This document shows, in pieces, positions 1 through 5,216 of a stretch of 5,216 nt of DNA. Made by a program: the position numbers and the translations under genes. Source of the stretch: an uncultured Pirellulaceae bacterium (GTDB taxonomy: Bacteria; Planctomycetota; Planctomycetia; Pirellulales; Pirellulaceae). The DNA is taken from contig CAKQNH010000412.1 of assembly GCA_934255105.1 (NCBI GenBank), forward strand, positions 1-5,216, written 5' to 3'. Position 1 is the first letter of the stretch; each line of letters begins with the position of its first letter. Below the pieces are notes generated by a model that was given only the letters and a program-made list of their open reading frames with translations, was not told the DNA's origin and did not search any database.

Positions 1-2
1 CC

Positions 3-617
3 TGGGCAGGCATCGATTGGGACATGTCTTTCGACCCGTTCTTCACGTCAACGCTGTTTGGTGCCTTGATCGGCATCGGCGGCATGTTGGCAGGGATCAG
101 CGGGCTTATTGCAGCCAGAGCTGTCATGCCGCACGTTGCCCTCAGCGGCGACGAGCAGGCGACCAGCGACCTGTCCAATTTGCTGCTGACCTTCCTGATG
201 ATGTGGGCCTATTTTTCGTTCGCTCACCTGCTGATCATGTGGACCGGCGACCTGCCCATAGAGGCCGGGTTCTACGCCGCGCGGCGCAGCGGCGTGTGGA
301 CCTGGGTCGTGCCCGTGTTGGTCTTGTGTGGGTTCTTCGTCCCATTCTTCTGTCTGTTTTCGCGCAACTTCAAGCGTTCACCACACAAGGTCGCCGTGTT
401 GGCCTTGGGTTTGCTCGTGGTTCGACAGATCGAACTGTGTTGGATGGTGATGCCCGCTGCCGGAGAAACAGCCTCGAAGTCCGGTCTGCATTGGTCGATC
501 GTCCCTGCGACCGTTTTGGTCGTGGTCATCTACGGCTCGATGTTGCGCCTGGCGGCCCTGCGCGAGGTCAATCTTCGTGCGATCAGTCAAACAGTACCGG
601 CGGGAGGCCAGCCATGA
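3..617 (+). CDS. actF: Alternative complex III membrane subunit ActF, 3'-terminal part (5' end outside window)
   Basis: This is the C-terminal half of ActF, the NrfD/PsrC-like integral membrane subunit of alternative complex III, which oxidises quinol and reduces cytochrome c. An ATG lies at 24, but the frame is open to the left edge, and the residues before it (WAGIDWD) join MSFDPFF-STLFG, which matches an internal ActF segment of the type DW-MSLDP-STxFG. The gene therefore starts upstream, and 204 residues are visible. Counting from the ATG, hydrophobic helices lie near 10-31, 49-74, 92-115, 122-144 and 157-178. Family signatures are WAYFSFAHLLIMWTGDLP (61-78; most relatives have Gln where His68 stands), R87-R88 followed by W92/W94, FFVPFF...SRNFKR, and the late helix ending CWMVMP. 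Full ActF is about 400 residues with ten helices, so roughly half is missing because of the window edge, not decay. The stop overlaps the next start by 4 bases. Assignment to ActF rather than its paralogue ActC rests on the WAYFSF...WTGDLP motif and position just before cox genes. Confidence 0.85.
   Translation, partial: WAGIDWDMSFDPFFTSTLFGALIGIGGMLAGISGLIAARAVMPHVALSGDEQATSDLSNLLLTFLMMWAYFSFAHLLIMWTGDLPIEAGFYAARRSGVWTWVVPVLVLCGFFVPFFCLFSRNFKRSPHKVAVLALGLLVVRQIELCWMVMPAAGETASKSGLHWSIVPATVLVVVIYGSMLRLAALREVNLRAISQTVPAGGQP
602..607 (+). promoter_or_regulatory. Shine-Dalgarno site that fixes the start at 614
   Basis: GGGAGG lies 6 bases before the ATG at 614. It decides the start, because the same frame is open back to an ATG at 17. 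That longer reading would run entirely over actF in another frame and give an Arg/Cys-rich, non-membrane stretch typical of out-of-frame translation. The site lies inside the last codons of actF, consistent with translational coupling. Confidence 0.75.
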
Positions 618-1306
618 GTGACCAAATGGGTAATGAAATAAAGCACGAACCCGATACAACCTCCGTGCCGTTGATGACTTCAGCAGGTTTGGGGCTGCTG
701 TTTTTGGTATTGGGCGCCGTGGTTGTGGCTGCCCTGGTCTTCCGCTTTGTGCTGCCTGACCGCAATCTCATTTCAGCCGAAAAGAAGGCCGGCGAGCAGA
801 GCTTGACGCCGGGAGTGCAGCCCAACCAAGCTTACGAACGGCAGCAGACGCAAATTGAACAGAGGCGGGTTTTAAGCGAATTCTACTGGCAGAACAAAGA
901 GCAAGGACTGGCCAGTATACCTATCGAGCAGGCTATCACCATCATGGCGCAGCGCAAGCTGCGCACTAATTGGCCGGTCGTAGATCCCACGGCAGATCTG
1001 CCTGCCGAGACTGCAACTGCGACGGAAACTGCGCCGGTGGAAACGCAGCCAGAGGTAGCACAGCCAAAAGCAGCACAGCCACGAAAAACGCCATCCAACG
1101 ATGCGCCATCTAACGATGCGCCGTCTAACGATGCGCCGTCTATGGAAACGCCATCTAACGATGCGCCGTCTATGGAAACGCCATCTAACGATGCGCCGTC
1201 TATGGAAACGCCATCTAACGATGCGCCATCTCCGGGAGCGCCCTCTCCCGAAGCGCCACCCAAGGGAGCACCGCCCATCAATACTCAGCCGAAGGAGCAG
1301 CCATGA
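614..1306 (+). CDS. Small membrane-anchored protein of ACIII/caa3 clusters, function unknown, with pentapeptide-repeat tail
   Basis: A 230-residue protein that I cannot name. One transmembrane helix is visible at about 22-46, after a short hydrophilic N-terminus. A charged segment (about 50-115) follows, with Y74-E-R, E82-Q-R-R, EFYW (89-92) and IPIEQAITIMAQRKL (102-116). This pattern (L-x2-Y/F-x-W ... G-x-A-x-IPIE-x-A) resembles small proteins I recall beside SCO/cox genes in other bacteria with ACIII, where the motif reads IPIDRAMELL. From about 128 to the end the chain is Ala/Thr/Pro/Glu-rich, and from residue 144 it is a regular array of 17 pentapeptides. The tail has no hydrophobic core, few Lys/Arg and no Cys, so it is probably disordered and extracytoplasmic. 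The start at 614 is set by GGGAGG at 602-607 and the ATGA overlap with actF, and its stop overlaps coxB in the same way. Its position between ACIII and oxidase genes suggests a small accessory or assembly subunit, which is inference. It is not SCO1: no thioredoxin fold or CxxxC. Confidence 0.8.
   Translation: MSDQMGNEIKHEPDTTSVPLMTSAGLGLLFLVLGAVVVAALVFRFVLPDRNLISAEKKAGEQSLTPGVQPNQAYERQQTQIEQRRVLSEFYWQNKEQGLASIPIEQAITIMAQRKLRTNWPVVDPTADLPAETATATETAPVETQPEVAQPKAAQPRKTPSNDAPSNDAPSNDAPSMETPSNDAPSMETPSNDAPSMETPSNDAPSPGAPSPEAPPKGAPPINTQPKEQP
1043..1303 (+). repeat. In-frame array of 17 pentapeptide (15-base) repeats
   Basis: The C-terminal 87 residues of the gene at 614 split without gaps into pentads that each begin with Thr or Ala: TQPEV, AQPKA, AQPRK, TPSND, APSND twice, then alternating APSME and TPSND, then APSPG, APSPE, APPKG, APPIN, TQPKE and a final QP. 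Pro is at position 2 or 3 in every pentad. The centre (about 1091-1230) is nearly identical at DNA level and both edges are degenerate, the usual picture of an array that expands centrally by slippage or unequal exchange and decays at its ends. The 15-base period also explains long open frames on the opposite strand and in the other + frame here. Confidence 0.95.
1141..1230 (+). repeat. Three near-identical 30-base tandem units (PSMET/PSNDA pairs)
   Basis: The units 1141-1170 and 1171-1200 are identical, and 1201-1230 differs by a single base (A for G at 1228). Each unit is a pair of 15-base modules coding one M-E-T and one N-D-A pentad core. Near-identity including third codon positions means the copies are recent. 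The unit length is a multiple of three, so a copy-number change keeps the frame and downstream ATGA coupling to coxB. Confidence 0.95.
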
Positions 1307-2400
1307 ATACCTCGTTTCGACTGTTCCCCGAAGCGGCGTCCCACGGCGCGGTGGAAGTCGACAATTTAACCTTCGCACTGCTGGGCATCGCGACCGTGTT
1401 TTCGGTCGGCATCGCGCTGACCATCTTCTTTTTCATTGCGCGTTATTGGCACACTCGCAAGGTGAATCGCCAGTCGTCCAAATCGGAATGGGTCCACTTG
1501 TCTATCGAATTGGTTTGGTCGTTGGGGCCGCTGGCGATCCTGATGTTCATGATGGCGTGGGGCGCACAGGTTTATGTTCGCGCTCATCAGCCCCCGGACA
1601 ATGCGCTGGATGTGTATGTGGTTGCCAAGCAGTGGATGTGGAAGGTCGGTCATCCGGCAGGTCGGCGTGAGATCAACGAACTGCACGTGCCGCTTGGCCA
1701 GCCGGTACGATTGACGATGATTTCCGAGGACGTCGTGCATAGTTTCTTTATTCCCGCCTTCCGCATCAAGCAAGACGTCGTTCCCGCGCGCTACATGACG
1801 CTCTGGTTTGAGGCCACCAAACCTGGTACCTATCATCTATTCTGTGCGGAGTACTGCGGTACAGACCATTCACGCATGATTGGCCGAGTGGTCGTGCAGA
1901 CACCTCAAGAATTCTCGCGTTGGTTGGCGCAGGGCGAGGCACAGCCCCCAGCCCAGGGCAAAGTAGACTCGATAGCTCAGGGCGAAGGGAATCCTGCGGA
2001 TCAGAGCGAAGTGGAGTCCATGGCGGAGCGCGGCCACAAGCTGGTCGATGCGATGGGGTGCATGAAATGTCACGGCACACTTGCTGGCGAACAGACCGCT
2101 CCTAGTTTAGAGGGGCTCTATGGGGCTCGTGTGCCACTCGTGGGAGGCAAGTCCGCGCTGGCCGATGATGCTTTTATTAGGCGCTCACTGCTGGATCCTC
2201 AGACGCAGATCCATGAGGGGTTCAAACAAGTCATGCCCAGCTTTGCGGGACAATTGGACGAAGAGCAGATCATGGATATTACCGCCTACATTCGGGCGTT
2301 GGCGCAGCCCGCTGAATTCGAAAACGCTGTTGAACTTACAGCGTTAAACGCCCCAGTGCCGAGCGTTGCAGTGGCGAGCGCTGCAGGAGTCGACAGATGA
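1303..2400 (+). CDS. coxB: Cytochrome c oxidase subunit II, caa3 type (CuA domain fused to cytochrome c)
   Basis: This 365-residue protein accepts electrons from cytochrome c and passes them through CuA to haem a of CoxA. Two helices (about 22-46 and 66-90) anchor it, with Glu69 in IELVWS at the place of the conserved Glu near the K-channel entry. The cupredoxin domain holds QWMWK (110-114, docking and electron-entry aromatics) and a complete CuA set: His146, Cys181, Glu183, Cys185, His189, Met192 ([12 protein letters not shown]). Glu183 is also the Mg-site ligand. After a repeat-bearing linker (209-240) comes a class I cytochrome c domain with CMKCH (253-257) and probable axial Met311 in MPSFAGQL. 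The N-terminus (FPE at 8-10, then A-S and VD) lacks a clear cleavable signal peptide, so helix 1 probably acts as the insertion signal. AAGGAG at 1292-1297 precedes the ATG by 5 bases. The fused haem domain makes this caa3 rather than aa3. The last 25 residues after the haem domain are an Ala/Val-rich extension of no known role. Confidence 0.96.
   Translation: MNTSFRLFPEAASHGAVEVDNLTFALLGIATVFSVGIALTIFFFIARYWHTRKVNRQSSKSEWVHLSIELVWSLGPLAILMFMMAWGAQVYVRAHQPPDNALDVYVVAKQWMWKVGHPAGRREINELHVPLGQPVRLTMISEDVVHSFFIPAFRIKQDVVPARYMTLWFEATKPGTYHLFCAEYCGTDHSRMIGRVVVQTPQEFSRWLAQGEAQPPAQGKVDSIAQGEGNPADQSEVESMAERGHKLVDAMGCMKCHGTLAGEQTAPSLEGLYGARVPLVGGKSALADDAFIRRSLLDPQTQIHEGFKQVMPSFAGQLDEEQIMDITAYIRALAQPAEFENAVELTALNAPVPSVAVASAAGVDR
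1927..2022 (+). repeat. Imperfect 48-base (16-residue) direct duplication in the CoxB linker
   Basis: CoxB residues 209-224 and 225-240 align without gaps. Both start AQGE, share Pro at position 7 and Gln at position 10, and end V-D/E-S-I/M. Inside, an 8-residue sub-period (AQGE.../AQGK.../AQGE...) is visible. The duplication lies exactly between the CuA cupredoxin and cytochrome c domains, so it lengthens the flexible tether and leaves both folded domains intact. Divergence between copies shows it is older than the 30-base units in the preceding gene. Confidence 0.8.
2360..2386 (+). repeat. Short direct repeat (12 bases, 15-base offset) at the 3' end of coxB
   Basis: CGAGCGTTGCAG at 2360-2371 recurs with one mismatch at 2375-2386, overlapping the AGGAG (2385-2389) that serves coxA. 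It codes part of the Ala/Val/Ser tail of CoxB after its cytochrome domain. It may be a small slippage duplication, though chance is not excluded at this length. Confidence 0.5.
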
Positions 2401-4022
2401 ATGAACCGGTCAATTACTTGAATAATGGTACAACGCTCAAATCGTGGTTGCTGACCACCGATCACAAGCGCATCGCCATCCTCTATCTGTTCAGCATCAC
2501 CTTCTTCTTCTTCGTTGGTGGGGCGGCGGCGCTGCTGATTCGTGTAGAGCTGATCACACCCCAAGGTGACATGATGTCGGCCGACACGTACAACAAGCTG
2601 TTCTCGCTGCACGGCATCATCATGGTGTGGTTCTTTCTACTGCCGTCGATTCCCGTGGTGCTGGGGAATTTTCTAGTACCGCTGATGATCGGTGCCCGCG
2701 ACATGGCTTTTCCGCGGTTGAATTTGCTCAGTTGGTACATCTTTATGCTGGGGGGGCTGTTTACTCTAATCGTGATGGTTGTCGGGGGCGTCGATACCGG
2801 TTGGACGTTCTACACGCCTTATAGCAGCACGTATGCGAATTCGAACGTGATGTTGGCCGCCACGGGTATCTTCATAGTAGGATTTTCGTCGATTGCGACG
2901 GGAGTCAATTTCATCGTCACGATTCATCTGCTTCGCGCACCTGGGTTGTACTGGATGCGACTGCCGATATTCATCTGGACGCTATACGCCACCAGCCTGA
3001 TCATGGTGCTAGCCACGCCTATTTTGGCGGTCACCATGGGGCTGGTGGGCATCGAGCGGTTGTTCGGAGTAGGCATCTTCGATCCGGCCATCGGGGGCGA
3101 CCCCATACTTTTCCAGCACCTATTTTGGTTCTATTCTCATCCGGCCGTGTACATCATGATCCTGCCGGGTATGGGGGTCGTTAGCGAAGTCGTACCGTGC
3201 TTCGCGCGCAAGCCGCTGTTCGGGTACAACATGATGCTGGCCGCCAGTCTGGGCATTGCCAGTCTCAGCTTTTTAGTCTGGGGACATCACCTATTCGTCA
3301 GCGGCCAGTCGGTCTATGCGGGCATCTTATTTTCGTTCTTCAGTATGATGGTCGCGATCCCATCGGCGGTGAAAGTATTCAATTGGACGGCCACGCTTTA
3401 CAAAGGGACCATCTATTTAACGACGCCCATGCTCTACGCCTTGGGCTTCATCGGCCTGTTCACTATTGGCGGACTGACCGGCATATCGGTAGCGACTTTG
3501 GGATTCGACATGCACGTGCACGATACCTATTTTATCGTCGCGCATTTTCACTACATCATGGTAGGCAGCGCGGTCATGGCCTATCTGGGCGGCCTGCACT
3601 TCTGGTGGCCCAAGATGACCGGCCGCATGTATTCGGAATGGTGGGGGCGCGTCAGTGCCCTGGTGGTATTCATCGGTTTTAACTTGGCTTTCTTCCCGCA
3701 ATTTGTGCTGGGCTATCTCGGCAACCCACGGCGGTATTACGTCTATCCCGACGAATTCCAAGTCTTTCACGTGATGAGCTCGGCTGGGGCCTCAGTCTTG
3801 GGATTTGGCTATCTGCTGCCGCTCGGATATCTGCTGTGGTCGCTGAAGTATGGCAAGAAATCTGGATCGAACCCCTGGCAGGCTACCGGACTGGAATGGA
3901 AGGCAGCCTCTCCGCCGGTGACTCACAATTTCGAAACGCCCCCCACGGTCAACGAAACAGCCTACAACTATCACACTCCTGACGGCGAATTAGAGTTTGG
4001 CCAAGGAGAGCACGAATCATGA
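2397..4022 (+). CDS. coxA: Cytochrome c oxidase subunit I, A2-type haem-copper oxidase
   Basis: The catalytic subunit reduces O2 to water and pumps protons. It has 541 residues and the 12-helix core. Haem a ligands are His72 and His385, the haem a3 ligand is His383 (VAHFHY), and CuB ligands are His248, His297 and His298 (WGHH). His248 and Tyr252 form the expected cross-linked pair. The K channel is present: Lys326 in IPSAVKVF. D-channel Asp102, Asn91 and Asn109 are present ([20 protein letters not shown]). The Glu that ends the D channel in A1 oxidases (GHPEVY) is Ala250, and the motif reads YSHPAVY, so this is A2 type, where Tyr246-Ser247 take that role. His375-Asp376 form the Mg site with CoxB Glu183. 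The C-terminus (about 490-541) is a hydrophilic cytoplasmic tail. The start overlaps the coxB stop (ATGA), with AGGAG at 2385-2389 seven bases upstream. The first in-frame alternative Met is at residue 59, beyond the first helix, so this start is secure. Confidence 0.97.
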   Translation: MNEPVNYLNNGTTLKSWLLTTDHKRIAILYLFSITFFFFVGGAAALLIRVELITPQGDMMSADTYNKLFSLHGIIMVWFFLLPSIPVVLGNFLVPLMIGARDMAFPRLNLLSWYIFMLGGLFTLIVMVVGGVDTGWTFYTPYSSTYANSNVMLAATGIFIVGFSSIATGVNFIVTIHLLRAPGLYWMRLPIFIWTLYATSLIMVLATPILAVTMGLVGIERLFGVGIFDPAIGGDPILFQHLFWFYSHPAVYIMILPGMGVVSEVVPCFARKPLFGYNMMLAASLGIASLSFLVWGHHLFVSGQSVYAGILFSFFSMMVAIPSAVKVFNWTATLYKGTIYLTTPMLYALGFIGLFTIGGLTGISVATLGFDMHVHDTYFIVAHFHYIMVGSAVMAYLGGLHFWWPKMTGRMYSEWWGRVSALVVFIGFNLAFFPQFVLGYLGNPRRYYVYPDEFQVFHVMSSAGASVLGFGYLLPLGYLLWSLKYGKKSGSNPWQATGLEWKAASPPVTHNFETPPTVNETAYNYHTPDGELEFGQGEHES

Positions 4023-4744
4023 ACGAGCCAGTTAGCGATATCGCAATCCAATTTGATGACGCAGATCAACAGCGTTCTGCCGCCGTCCTGGGCATGTGGA
4101 TTTTCTTGTCGACGGAGGTGCTGTTCTTCGGGGGCATGTTAGTTGCTTACAGTGTCTACCGGCATTCGTACCCGGACGAGTTCCAGGCGGCCAGCGAGCA
4201 ATTGAACTTGTGGGCGGGTGCAGCCATGACCGCCGTTCTGCTCGCCGGAAGCTTGTTGGTCGCCATGTCCGATCACTTGCACGAGCGCGAGCACGAGCGC
4301 GATGCGCGGCACGAGCACCACGCGCAGCACGGGCGCAATGCGCAGCACGCTTCAGGCGATCGGCCACGGCGTACGATCGTGCGCTACCTGCTGATCACAG
4401 TGGTGCTGGGAGTAGCCTTCCTAGGGCTGGAGTTCTACGAATATGCCAGCCTGTTCGGCGAGCGTCTGTTTCCGGGTGTGAACTATGACAACCACGCCTT
4501 TGCACATCTGAGCCTGGAAGGCCGCTCGACTCAGTTGTTTTTCGTGTTGTTCTTTTGCATGACGGGCTTGCACGCTGTCCATATGATGATCGGTATTTCA
4601 CTCGTGGCCGGGTTGGCATGTGCCATGCATCTAACTCAGCGACCCAGTCGGCTGGGCAACCCGCTGAAGGTCATCGGCCTGTATTGGCACTTCGTGGACA
4701 TTGTCTGGATATTTCTCTATCCGCTCTTTTATCTGGTGAGGTGA
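4019..4744 (+). CDS. coxC: Cytochrome c oxidase subunit III, five-helix form with a His-rich loop
   Basis: CoxC stabilises subunit I and supports proton uptake into the D channel; it has no redox cofactor. This 241-residue protein has five helices (about 22-46, 63-84, 120-142, 171-200, 217-239), the short bacterial form that lacks the first two of the seven helices in mitochondrial COX3. Family motifs are [15 protein letters not shown] (25-39), LEFYEY (137-142), [12 protein letters not shown] (181-192) and [18 protein letters not shown] (222-239). Such proteins usually have about 190-210 residues. The excess here is largely a His/Arg/Glu-rich insertion at 85-118 between helices 2 and 3. The Arg content and helix count put that loop on the cytoplasmic side. 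The start overlaps the coxA stop (ATGA), with AAGGAGAG at 4003-4010 upstream. The insertion keeps the frame and all motifs, so the gene looks functional. Confidence 0.96.
   Translation: MNEPVSDIAIQFDDADQQRSAAVLGMWIFLSTEVLFFGGMLVAYSVYRHSYPDEFQAASEQLNLWAGAAMTAVLLAGSLLVAMSDHLHEREHERDARHEHHAQHGRNAQHASGDRPRRTIVRYLLITVVLGVAFLGLEFYEYASLFGERLFPGVNYDNHAFAHLSLEGRSTQLFFVLFFCMTGLHAVHMMIGISLVAGLACAMHLTQRPSRLGNPLKVIGLYWHFVDIVWIFLYPLFYLVR
4277..4348 (+). repeat. Four imperfect 18-base units coding His hexads in CoxC
   Basis: CoxC residues 87-110 divide into [18 protein letters not shown] and GRNAQH. Histidine stands exactly every sixth residue (86, 92, 98, 104, 110), with three more at 88, 100 and 101. The DNA shows the same 18-base period, each unit ending in a CAC codon and the last three containing GCGCRGCAC. 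The neighbouring GCG/CGC-rich codons also open long frames on the other strand, which are shadows. The units are diverged, so the expansion is not recent or has been under selection. Confidence 0.8.
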
Positions 4745-4754
4745 AGAGGCCAAT

Positions 4755-5105
4755 ATGCAGCAGACAACATCCAAGCCGTTGATTGTTACGTTCATTGCCC
4801 TCCTGGCACTGCTGGCGGCTACTGTGGCCGCTGCGATGGTGCCACTGGGCGTGTGGAACGTATGGCTCGCACTCGCCATCGCAGCTACCAAAACGATGCT
4901 GGTAGTCATCGTTTTCATGGGGCTCAATCGCGCTAATGGGGTCGTGCGCATGGCATCTGCAGTCGGACTCTTATGGCTGTCTTTCGCACTCATACTGGTC
5001 ATGGCCGACTCGATGACTCGGGGCTGGCACGAGACGCAAGCCGTCGATTTGAAGAGCGGTCAGCACCTGCACACCTTTGACCGCTCACAGGATCTGGCCG
5101 ACTAG
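4755..5105 (+). CDS. coxD: caa3-type cytochrome c oxidase subunit IV (COX4_pro family)
   Basis: A 116-residue three-helix protein (about 9-29, 35-57, 66-85) of the prokaryotic oxidase subunit IV family (also CtaF/CyoD), a small accessory subunit packed against the oxidase core and thought to aid assembly or stability. The diagnostic stretch is LALAIAATKTMLVVIVFMGL (38-57), with Lys46 inside the second helix as in relatives (IA-x2-KAxLV...FM-x-L). A hydrophilic tail of about 30 residues with DSMTRGWHE ends the protein. It starts 10 bases after coxC, with GAAGAGG at 4743-4749 as the ribosome site, 5 bases from the ATG. It is the last gene of the block, and a candidate terminator follows 9 bases after the stop. 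The symbol is by convention for this position; family membership is more certain than the name. Confidence 0.88.
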   Translation: MQQTTSKPLIVTFIALLALLAATVAAAMVPLGVWNVWLALAIAATKTMLVVIVFMGLNRANGVVRMASAVGLLWLSFALILVMADSMTRGWHETQAVDLKSGQHLHTFDRSQDLAD

Positions 5106-5114
5106 CCGTAGAAC

Positions 5115-5132
5115 GGGCACTCTTGCCTTTTT
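5115..5132 (+). terminator. Candidate weak intrinsic terminator after subunit IV gene
   Basis: GGCA (5116-5119) pairs with TGCC (5124-5127) around a CTCT loop. A G-U pair (5115 with 5128) may extend it, and TTTTT (5128-5132) follows directly. The stem is only 4-5 pairs, short for an efficient intrinsic terminator, but the placement 9 bases after the last stop and the adjoining T run favour a real role in ending the transcript. Confidence 0.4.
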
Positions 5133-5203
5133 ATACCCCACAACTTTTCACGACCCTTTTTCCTATCGATTTTCTTGCACTAGCTCTGCTCGCACTGGAT
5201 CCT

Positions 5204-5216
5204 CTCCCTCTGGGAG
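5204..5216. repeat. Perfect inverted repeat at the right window edge
   Basis: CTCCC (5204-5208) and GGGAG (5212-5216) flank TCT. The bases to the left (CCT at 5201-5203) would extend the arm if AGG follows beyond the edge. Such CCTCTCCC/GGGAGAGG palindromes occur as dispersed intergenic elements in various bacteria; they can also be terminator stems. Truncation by the window prevents a choice. Confidence 0.45.

Larger units (their letters stand above)
5106..5216. other. Non-coding tail after the oxidase genes
   Basis: These 111 bases hold no credible gene. The sequence is markedly pyrimidine-rich on the + strand, with several T runs (5128-5132, around 5146 and 5157-5161), unlike the coding region. 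A weak hairpin plus T run opens it and an inverted repeat closes it at the window edge. I see no convincing promoter for a downstream gene on either strand. Confidence 0.7.

Noticed and set aside
17..613. Upstream extension of the frame of the small membrane protein to an ATG at 17
   Set aside because: It would read all of the visible actF in another frame and yields an Arg/Cys-rich non-conserved stretch. GGGAGG and the ATGA overlap support the start at 614.
1141..1230. 30-base repeats as a CRISPR array
   Set aside because: The units abut with no spacers, lie in-frame in a gene and code a pentapeptide array; no cas gene is present.
872..1378. Opposite-strand open frames of 168 and 132 residues (872-1378 and 883-1281) and a + frame at 1101-1670
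   Set aside because: They are by-products of the 15-base repeat, whose period keeps every frame open. Their products are simple repeats (RRRIVRWRF, DGVSIDGASL, MRRLWKRHLT) with no ribosome site or conserved content.
3129..3153. Loss of the D-channel Glu as a sign of an inactive oxidase
   Set aside because: The YSHPAVY form is the normal A2 solution, and all haem, CuB, K-channel and D-channel entry residues are present.
4032..4367. Opposite-strand frames across coxC (4032-4367 and 4139-4348) and + frame 4096-4488
   Set aside because: They lie over the GCG/CGC-rich His-hexad repeat of coxC. The products are Ala/Arg-rich without motifs, and coxC is clearly the real gene.
5120..5145. TATAAA on the - strand (about 5129-5134) as a promoter running back into the operon
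   Set aside because: No matching -35 element at a suitable distance, and the box falls within the T run of the candidate terminator.
5175..5205. TTGCAC at 5175-5180 as a -35 element for a downstream gene
   Set aside because: No -10-like hexamer is found 16-18 bases later; the region is GC-mixed and ends in the inverted repeat.

Overview
The window carries one co-directional gene block on the + strand, about 98% coding. It encodes the end of an alternative complex III (ACIII) locus followed by a complete caa3-type (A-family) haem-copper cytochrome c oxidase. The order is actF (3'-terminal part, cut by the left window edge) - small membrane-anchored protein of unknown function - coxB (subunit II with CuA and a fused cytochrome c domain) - coxA (subunit I) - coxC (subunit III) - subunit IV. 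A 111-base non-coding tail follows, with a weak candidate terminator and, at the very edge, a perfect inverted repeat.

The genes form one tight transcription unit. Four consecutive junctions are 4-base ATGA overlaps, and the last is a 10-base gap. Every gene has a purine-rich Shine-Dalgarno sequence. No internal promoter or RNA gene was recognised. By family knowledge, ACIII oxidises membrane quinol and passes electrons to cytochrome c. Here the acceptor is probably the cytochrome c domain tethered to CoxB, which feeds CuA, then haem a and the haem a3/CuB site in CoxA, where O2 is reduced. ACIII and caa3 oxidase are known to form a supercomplex in some bacteria, and this gene order fits that.

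The organism is a Gram-negative-type aerobe with moderate to fairly high GC. ActF next to a caa3 oxidase, the CoxB N-terminus (FPE-A-S...VD) and the small IPIE-motif protein between actF and coxB recall Planctomycetota, but Verrucomicrobia, Acidobacteria or some Proteobacteria cannot be excluded from this window.

The least ordinary content is not the oxidase core, which has all its ligands. It is the low-complexity tandem repeats inserted in-frame in soluble parts of three neighbouring genes: a pentapeptide array in the unknown protein, a 16-residue duplication in the CoxB linker, and a histidine hexad array in a CoxC loop. The unknown protein and the His-rich CoxC loop are the best candidates for undescribed biology.
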